9,272 bases of DNA from Leptospira ellisii (lineage in GTDB: Bacteria > Spirochaetota > Leptospiria > Leptospirales > Leptospiraceae): assembly GCF_002811955.1 (NCBI RefSeq), contig NZ_NPEF01000160.1, positions 1 through 9,272 of the forward strand. Reading direction: 5' to 3'. Within the stretch, counting starts at the first letter, position 1; every line of letters starts with the position of its first letter. Positions 5,559 through 9,272 of the stretch are shown piece by piece. The position numbers were made by a program, and so were the translations under genes. The notes under the pieces were generated by a model, which saw only the letters and a program-made list of their open reading frames with translations, was not told where the DNA came from and searched no databases.

Positions 5559-7047
5559 CTTCGTCGGACCAGCCTACGTCCTTCAAGAAGTCGTCGTAGG
5601 AACCGTCGAAAACCCGGACCGTGTCGTTGTCAAAGACGATCAATTTTGTGGCGACCGCTCGAAGGTGCATCTCGTTGTGGGTGACCATAATCACGGAGCC
5701 GTCGAATTCGTCGATCGCTTCGATCAGGGAATCGCAGGACTGCATATCCAGGTGATTCGTAGGTTCGTCCAGATAAAGCGTATGACACGGAGTCACTAAA
5801 ATTTTACCGAGAAGCACCCTGCTCTTTTCGCCCCCCGACAAGACCTTGATCTTTTTCAAGGATTGATCCTCGGAAAACATCAAACCGCCGGCGATGGTTC
5901 TCGCTTGATATTCGGTACAGGACGGGTCGGAACTCATGATTTCTTCCGTGATCGTGAAATTTTCGTTTAACGCCAGTTTGTTGGTCTGGCCGAAATAACC
6001 TTCTTTTAAAACTGGATGTTTTTTTACGGTGCCTTTGGAAGGTTCCAATTCGCCTGCGAGCATCTTTAAAAGGGTGGATTTCCCCTTTCCGTTTTTTCCT
6101 ATGATGCAGATCCGATCCCGATTTCCGACACTGATCGAAAAATCCAGGATGAGAAAAGGATCTTGCCCCGAATAAGAAAAGGACAACTCTTCCGCGGACA
6201 ACATCTGACTCGCGGAAAACGGGGCGCTGTTGAAAAAAAGCTCCAAGTCCTGAATTTTTTCCAGAGCCTTCATCTCGTCCTGTTTCTCCAGTTTTTTCAC
6301 CCTCGACTGGGCCCGACTCGCGAAACTCGCCTTCGCCTTAAATTTTGCGATGAAAATCTCCTCCTGTTTTCTTTTCTTCGCTTCGTTCAAACGCGTCTTT
6401 TCGTAGATTTCCTCGGATTGATTGATCTGATTGTAGAGTTTGTCGGTGTCGCCTTGGACTTTGATCGCCTTGGTCCGGTGAATGGCCACGGTGTGAGTGA
6501 CGACTGCGTCCATAAAACTTCTATCATGAGTTACTAATATGATTTCACCTTCCCATTCGCGCAGAAATTCTTCTAGCCAACGGATCGTAACGATGTCCAG
6601 ATAATTGTTCGGCTCGTCTAACATGAGCATATCGGGACCGGAGACGAGAAGTTTCGCAAGGTTCATCCGAATCTGATATCCTCCGGAGAACTCGTTCGGA
6701 TTGCGCTCCATATCCTTTTCGGAAAAACCCAAACCGGAGAGGACTTTCTCCACTTGCCAAGTTTCGTATTCCTCGCCTTCGGGAAGCCCTAAAGCGCACT
6801 CTTCGAGAACCGTCGGTTTTGTGAAATGAAGATGTTGTTGAAGATGGCCGATACGATAACCCTTCGGAACCGAGATAGAACCGGAGTCCGCCTCTGCATT
6901 TCCTAAAATCATCTGAAACAGCGTAGACTTGCCGTGTCCGTTACGGCCTACAAGGCCTACCTTTTCGCCGCGGTTGACGCTCAAATTCAAATCGTCGAAC
7001 AAAACCTTGGAGTTAAATGCCTTATGCAGGTTGGAAATTTTAATCAT
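5551..7047 (-). CDS. ABC-F family ATPase (ribosome-associated, duplicated ATP-binding domains)
   Basis: Soluble protein of 498 residues with two ATP-binding domains and no membrane segment, the ABC-F layout. Domain 1: Walker A G34-R-N-G-H-G-K-S-T42, signature F120-S-G-G-Y-Q, Walker B L143-D-E-P146 followed by N-N-Y-L-D, H-loop H174. Domain 2: Walker A G317-K-N-G-K-G-K-S-T325, signature L403-S-G-G-E407, Walker B L426-D-E-P-T-N-H-L-D434. The interdomain linker (about 200-280) is highly charged and helical, as expected for the segment that reaches toward the ribosomal P site. ABC-F proteins act on stalled or antibiotic-bound ribosomes; subfamily (EttA, Uup, YbiT or resistance type) cannot be settled by eye. 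It is at the short end of the family. The AAGGA (7062-7066) is 14 bases from the ATG, rather far, but a stop codon directly upstream in frame leaves no earlier start. Confidence 0.93.
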   Translation of the reverse strand: MIKISNLHKAFNSKVLFDDLNLSVNRGEKVGLVGRNGHGKSTLFQMILGNAEADSGSISVPKGYRIGHLQQHLHFTKPTVLEECALGLPEGEEYETWQVEKVLSGLGFSEKDMERNPNEFSGGYQIRMNLAKLLVSGPDMLMLDEPNNYLDIVTIRWLEEFLREWEGEIILVTHDRSFMDAVVTHTVAIHRTKAIKVQGDTDKLYNQINQSEEIYEKTRLNEAKKRKQEEIFIAKFKAKASFASRAQSRVKKLEKQDEMKALEKIQDLELFFNSAPFSASQMLSAEELSFSYSGQDPFLILDFSISVGNRDRICIIGKNGKGKSTLLKMLAGELEPSKGTVKKHPVLKEGYFGQTNKLALNENFTITEEIMSSDPSCTEYQARTIAGGLMFSEDQSLKKIKVLSGGEKSRVLLGKILVTPCHTLYLDEPTNHLDMQSCDSLIEAIDEFDGSVIMVTHNEMHLRAVATKLIVFDNDTVRVFDGSYDDFLKDVGWSDEEY

Positions 7048-7109
7048 CGGCGAATACTCGTTCCTTTAAAACCAAATTCGGAGAAGGACGCAGAAAGACC
7101 ATTCTAAAT

Positions 7110-8090
7110 ATGCCTTTTACGGACCGAAAACGGAATCGTCCGCGCATCGTTTTTTTGCCGGATGACAAATATAAAAATGGAAAAACCAGCGGATCGAATA
7201 TAATTCATCCCGATATGATCCGGGCCCTCGAATATTGTATGGAAAATCCTTCGACCGTACTCGAACGCGTACCGGATGATTTCGAAACGATCAAAACGGA
7301 ATTGCTGAATCGGAAACGAAAGGACATAGCTCGTTATTTCGGCTTCGATCCGGAATCCCTTCACGCTTTGGAAAGAATTTCAGAGAAGGCGCTGATCGCC
7401 GGACATCACGTTTCATTTCGAACGTTGTATTCGTTTTCGGATTATCGGAAAGTTTTCCGCCATCTTCCCTCGTTGAACGTTTTTCTGTTCGAATTTCTAC
7501 TCTGTGCATATCGCAAGGGATGGAACGGAAAGTGGGATATGCCGTTATTAAGCGACATCGCGTCGCGTTTCCCCGACGAAAACAGAGGGGAAACCGAGCC
7601 CGTCACGGTTTTTTCGATCTACGATGAATTAAAACGCAGAACCCCCGAAAGGAAGATATCCTCGTTGGAGGCGCTCTATCGCGCCGAAAAGGAAAGGGTA
7701 GCGCGGATTTCGGAAAAAGGATTTACCGGAACGGATCAAAGTTATCCTCCGCCGCCTGCGGAGAGTCGGGGGTGGATGATTCCGATCGAAACGAGAAGAG
7801 AATTATTCCTCGAATCCGTATCGCAGCATAACTGCGTTTTCGATTACGACGTCGATATAATGGAAGGAAAATATTATATTTATAGAATATATCTTCCTGA
7901 ACGATGTACACTTTCCCTGTTCCAAATCAACGGGGATTGGTACATGGATCAGGTAGCTGGAGCGTTCAATAGGGAAGTGGGATTCGAAACCAGGAAGAGG
8001 ATAGAAACCTGGCGTATGCAGAACGGGATTTTCAGTTTCGGAGACGTTTTTCGTTTGGGAATTCCGCCCGCTTGGGTTTATAACCGATGA
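7110..8090 (+). CDS. PcfJ-like domain protein, function unknown
   Basis: Protein of 326 residues, basic at the N-terminus, no signal peptide or membrane helix. The C-terminal segment 225-290 reads like the PcfJ-like domain: I226-x-T-x2-E231-L, then H240-N-C-V243 with a Y246, a glycine at 253 before an aromatic strand (Y255-Y-I-Y258), R265-C-T-L268, and Q281 with A283-G284 and N287 after a tryptophan strand. PcfJ itself comes from the conjugative plasmid pCF10; the domain's biochemical role is not known, and chromosomal orphans occur widely. The conserved H-N-C, R-C-T and Q/N residues suggest a binding or catalytic pocket. The N-terminal 200 residues are helical and unrecognised. No clear ribosome site precedes the ATG (AAGGA at 7084-7088 is too far), so the start is less sure than the gene. 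It is divergent from the ABC-F gene across 62 bp; no conjugation genes accompany it. Confidence 0.75.
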   Translation: MPFTDRKRNRPRIVFLPDDKYKNGKTSGSNIIHPDMIRALEYCMENPSTVLERVPDDFETIKTELLNRKRKDIARYFGFDPESLHALERISEKALIAGHHVSFRTLYSFSDYRKVFRHLPSLNVFLFEFLLCAYRKGWNGKWDMPLLSDIASRFPDENRGETEPVTVFSIYDELKRRTPERKISSLEALYRAEKERVARISEKGFTGTDQSYPPPPAESRGWMIPIETRRELFLESVSQHNCVFDYDVDIMEGKYYIYRIYLPERCTLSLFQINGDWYMDQVAGAFNREVGFETRKRIETWRMQNGIFSFGDVFRLGIPPAWVYNR

Positions 8091-8190
8091 GTTGCGGAAA
8101 AATGCCGGTCGTTTACGGATGGGCGTTCCCCGCGTGCGAATTTCATTTCCGATTAAAATAAAAACTAATAATACGAAATTCTATTCCGAA

Positions 8191-8310
8191 ACCGCGCGGG
8201 TCGGGCTTCTACGGACTTCGCTTCGCTCCGGACGCCGCGGAACGGATTCAAAAAGGCGAAATTCAACTAAGACCGCGGGGTCCGCTTCGCGTCCTTCCCA
8301 TCCCTAACGC
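8191..8310. repeat. GC-rich palindromic intergenic element (putative dispersed repeat)
   Basis: Composition differs sharply from the flanking AT-rich DNA. Contains CCGCGCGG (8192-8199), CTTCGCTTCG as a tandem pentamer (8216-8225), CCGCGG at 8235-8240 and again at 8273-8278, and a GACC-GCGG-GGTC dyad (8271-8282). The ending TTCCCATCCCTAACGCG (8294-8310) resembles the edge of GC-rich intergenic repeats I recall from Leptospira genomes. Being a genomic repeat is an inference, since only one copy is in the window. Confidence 0.4.
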
Positions 8311-8369
8311 GAGTAAAAAAGAAAATGCGACTTGCGATCAATCCCGCAAAGACGCGAAACGAGTCCAAA

Positions 8370-8390
8370 GGTCCGCGTTTGACGCGGACC
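8370..8390 (-). terminator. 9-bp GC-rich hairpin, probable terminator of the exported-protein gene
   Basis: GGTCCGCGT-TTG-ACGCGGACC is a perfect 9-bp stem with a 3-base loop, 38 bases beyond the stop of the minus-strand gene. On the minus strand it is followed by CTTTGG, only a short T-run, so it is a modest intrinsic terminator. It repeats GGTCCGC found in the GC-rich block nearby (8279-8285). Confidence 0.5.
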
Positions 8391-8428
8391 AGAAAATCGA
8401 ACTTACTATGAGCAGGCTTACTCGATTC

Positions 8429-8911
8429 TCAAGGCACCTTCCCACCGTCACCGAAACAAAACATACGGTGATAAAATGCTTTTGCATATCGTAAGGCGTC
8501 GATAAAAGTTTCTCCGGGAAAACATTGTGCCGGCGGATGTTTCGTTTCCATGGGCCCCCCATCTTCCGGAAAAACCGTAACCTCGCAAAGCAAAGGTTTC
8601 CCCGTTGGAGGACAAAGCAGAAGGTCGAACGACTGACAGGTGGTTACACAATCTGCCAAAGGAACATTCTTTTCAGAATTAACGAATTGCCGTCGGGTAT
8701 TTTCGGACGTCTTCAAACTTTGGACAATCTGCACTTCGTTTGACCTATTTATTGTATTAACATCGACGACCTTTTCCGGCGCAACCAGAGCCAAAATCGT
8801 TCCTTTCATTCCTTCCCTATCTTCGGAGCTCATCGTCCCGGAATCGCATCGCACGAAAACCAAGGGAAGAACGGTTAAAGCCGCACACAACGACTTCCTC
8901 AATCCGATCAT
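8429..8911 (-). CDS. Exported cysteine-rich protein, possible lipoprotein, function unknown
   Basis: Protein of 160 residues not recognised as a known family. It begins with a signal-peptide-like segment: basic residues R5-K6, a hydrophobic core from L8 to V20, then R21-C22-D-S-G. C22 could be a lipobox cysteine, but arginine at -1 is unusual, so it may instead be a plain secreted protein. The mature part has six cysteines (88, 92, 100, 109, 130, 152), an even number suited to disulfides in the periplasm or at the surface. A repeat-poor acidic region covers 28-82, and an amphipathic aromatic helix covers about 135-152. GAGGTGA (8915-8921), a perfect anti-Shine-Dalgarno match, precedes the ATG. 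A small cysteine-rich ORF ends 27 bases upstream and may share its transcript. Confidence 0.7.
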   Translation of the reverse strand: MIGLRKSLCAALTVLPLVFVRCDSGTMSSEDREGMKGTILALVAPEKVVDVNTINRSNEVQIVQSLKTSENTRRQFVNSEKNVPLADCVTTCQSFDLLLCPPTGKPLLCEVTVFPEDGGPMETKHPPAQCFPGETFIDALRYAKAFYHRMFCFGDGGKVP

Positions 8912-8938
8912 AAATCACCTCTCAATCATTTAAAATTA

Positions 8939-9070
8939 TCAACATCGTTCCGCGAAATAGGACAACGTCGATGCGACATCAAAAGCGGCATCCGCAACAC
9001 AACCGCAATGTGGACGATTGGCTCCGGTGCGACACCCTTTCGACAAGTCGTTGAAGATTTCGCAAATCAA
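8939..9070 (-). CDS. Candidate 43-codon cysteine-rich small ORF (TTG start) or gene remnant
   Basis: Reading on the minus strand from TTG at 9070, the frame encodes 43 residues with cysteines at 3, 13, 22, 24 and 43, and a C-terminal stretch from C24 through A-x-F30-D-V-A33 to C43. The last part shares a C-x5-F-x2-A pattern and a terminal aromatic helix ending in Cys with the downstream exported protein (C130, F136, A139, C152), which hints at relatedness. It ends 27 bases before that gene. GGGAAGG (9082-9088) lies 11 bases before the TTG but only 4 before an ATGATG that opens a different, overlapping 32-codon frame (9077 down to 8979). Two in-frame TGA codons (9071-9076) precede the TTG, and the frame is open for many codons before them. 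So this may be a short real gene or the end of a decayed one. Confidence 0.3.
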   Translation of the reverse strand: MICEIFNDLSKGCRTGANRPHCGCVADAAFDVASTLSYFAERC

Positions 9071-9272
9071 TCATCATGTTACCTTCCCATAGTTTTTAAA
9101 TTTATTAAAATCTAATAAACCATACAAAGACGCAACCATCTCGCTTTTGACACGATTATTACGGAAGAGGAGAAAAGTCGAACTAGTTTTATTTTCAGAA
9201 CCTCGGCCGGAAGGAAACCTTCCCAAGAGAACATAAAAATTTTATAATTTATTATTTATTCCTCATCAAAAT
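9071..9272. other. AT-rich right-hand flank; no gene supported
   Basis: Bases beyond the small ORF are mostly AT-rich, especially 9089-9122 and 9231-9265, suitable for minus-strand promoters, but no consensus pair was convincing. A small hairpin GGAAGG-AAA-CCTTCC lies at 9209-9223 with no T-run. A few open codons run off the right edge on the minus strand, too few to call a gene. Confidence 0.4.

Larger units (their letters stand above)
8091..8428. other. Intergenic block with GC-rich repeat-like segment; no convincing gene
   Basis: A 338-bp gap between the PcfJ-like gene and the convergent exported-protein gene. The first part is AT-rich. Bases 8191-8310 are abruptly GC-rich and hold several short palindromes. 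A strong hairpin follows at 8370-8390. A TTG-started frame at 8092-8307 encodes an arginine/serine-rich peptide that looks like translated repeat rather than a protein. Confidence 0.5.

Noticed and set aside
8092..8307. TTG-started 71-codon frame on plus after the PcfJ-like gene
   Set aside because: Arginine/serine-rich peptide arising from the GC-rich palindromic block, no ribosome site and no family resemblance.
9081..9259. Continuous open frame upstream of the tandem TGA codons on minus
   Set aside because: No ribosome site at a plausible start, AT-rich composition, no recognisable protein; kept only as context for the small ORF.

Overview
The window looks like a chromosomal stretch of a spirochaete, most likely a mid-GC Leptospira species. 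This rests on gene content and style (YadH-type exporter permease, orphan PcfJ-like protein, AT-rich gaps carrying short dyads that resemble degenerate Leptospira intergenic repeats). No rRNA, tRNA or other taxonomic marker is present, so the assignment is an inference. No insertion sequence, CRISPR array, integrase or phage gene was seen.

Layout from left to right. (1) Bases 2-1578, plus strand: the 3' part of an ABC-2 exporter permease, overlapped by 4 bp by a short-chain dehydrogenase resembling 3-ketodihydrosphingosine reductases. A 15-bp perfect hairpin follows. (2) Bases 1640-3880: a flavin-containing monooxygenase (minus) and a TetR-family regulator (plus), transcribed divergently. The shared 201-bp spacer holds a 13-bp palindrome suited to be the operator. 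(3) Bases 3912-4672: a small two-helix, cysteine-rich MerF-like metal transporter (minus) and a MerR-family metal sensor (plus), also divergent. The shared promoter has the 19-bp -35/-10 spacing and central dyad typical of MerR targets. (4) Bases 4673-5046: a gene-poor gap with a long-spaced inverted repeat and a second hairpin. (5) Bases 5047-5484: an AhpD-like carboxymuconolactone decarboxylase family protein. (6) Bases 5551-7047, minus: an ABC-F ATPase, convergent with the AhpD-like gene and separated from it by an AU-rich terminator hairpin. (7) Bases 7110-8090: an orphan PcfJ-like protein. (8) Bases 8091-8428: a GC-rich repeat-like intergenic block and a terminator-like hairpin. (9) Bases 8429-9272, minus: an exported cysteine-rich protein, preceded by a candidate 43-codon cysteine-rich small ORF and AT-rich leader sequence.

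Taken together, this is an accessory detoxification or stress neighbourhood: two divergent regulator/effector pairs (TetR-FMO, MerR-MerF-like), a peroxidase-like CxxC protein, an ABC-F ribosome factor and an exporter operon. I see no single large new system. The best leads are the MerR/MerF-like divergon, the exporter with a sphingoid-reductase-like SDR, and the small cysteine-rich ORF upstream of the exported cysteine-rich protein.
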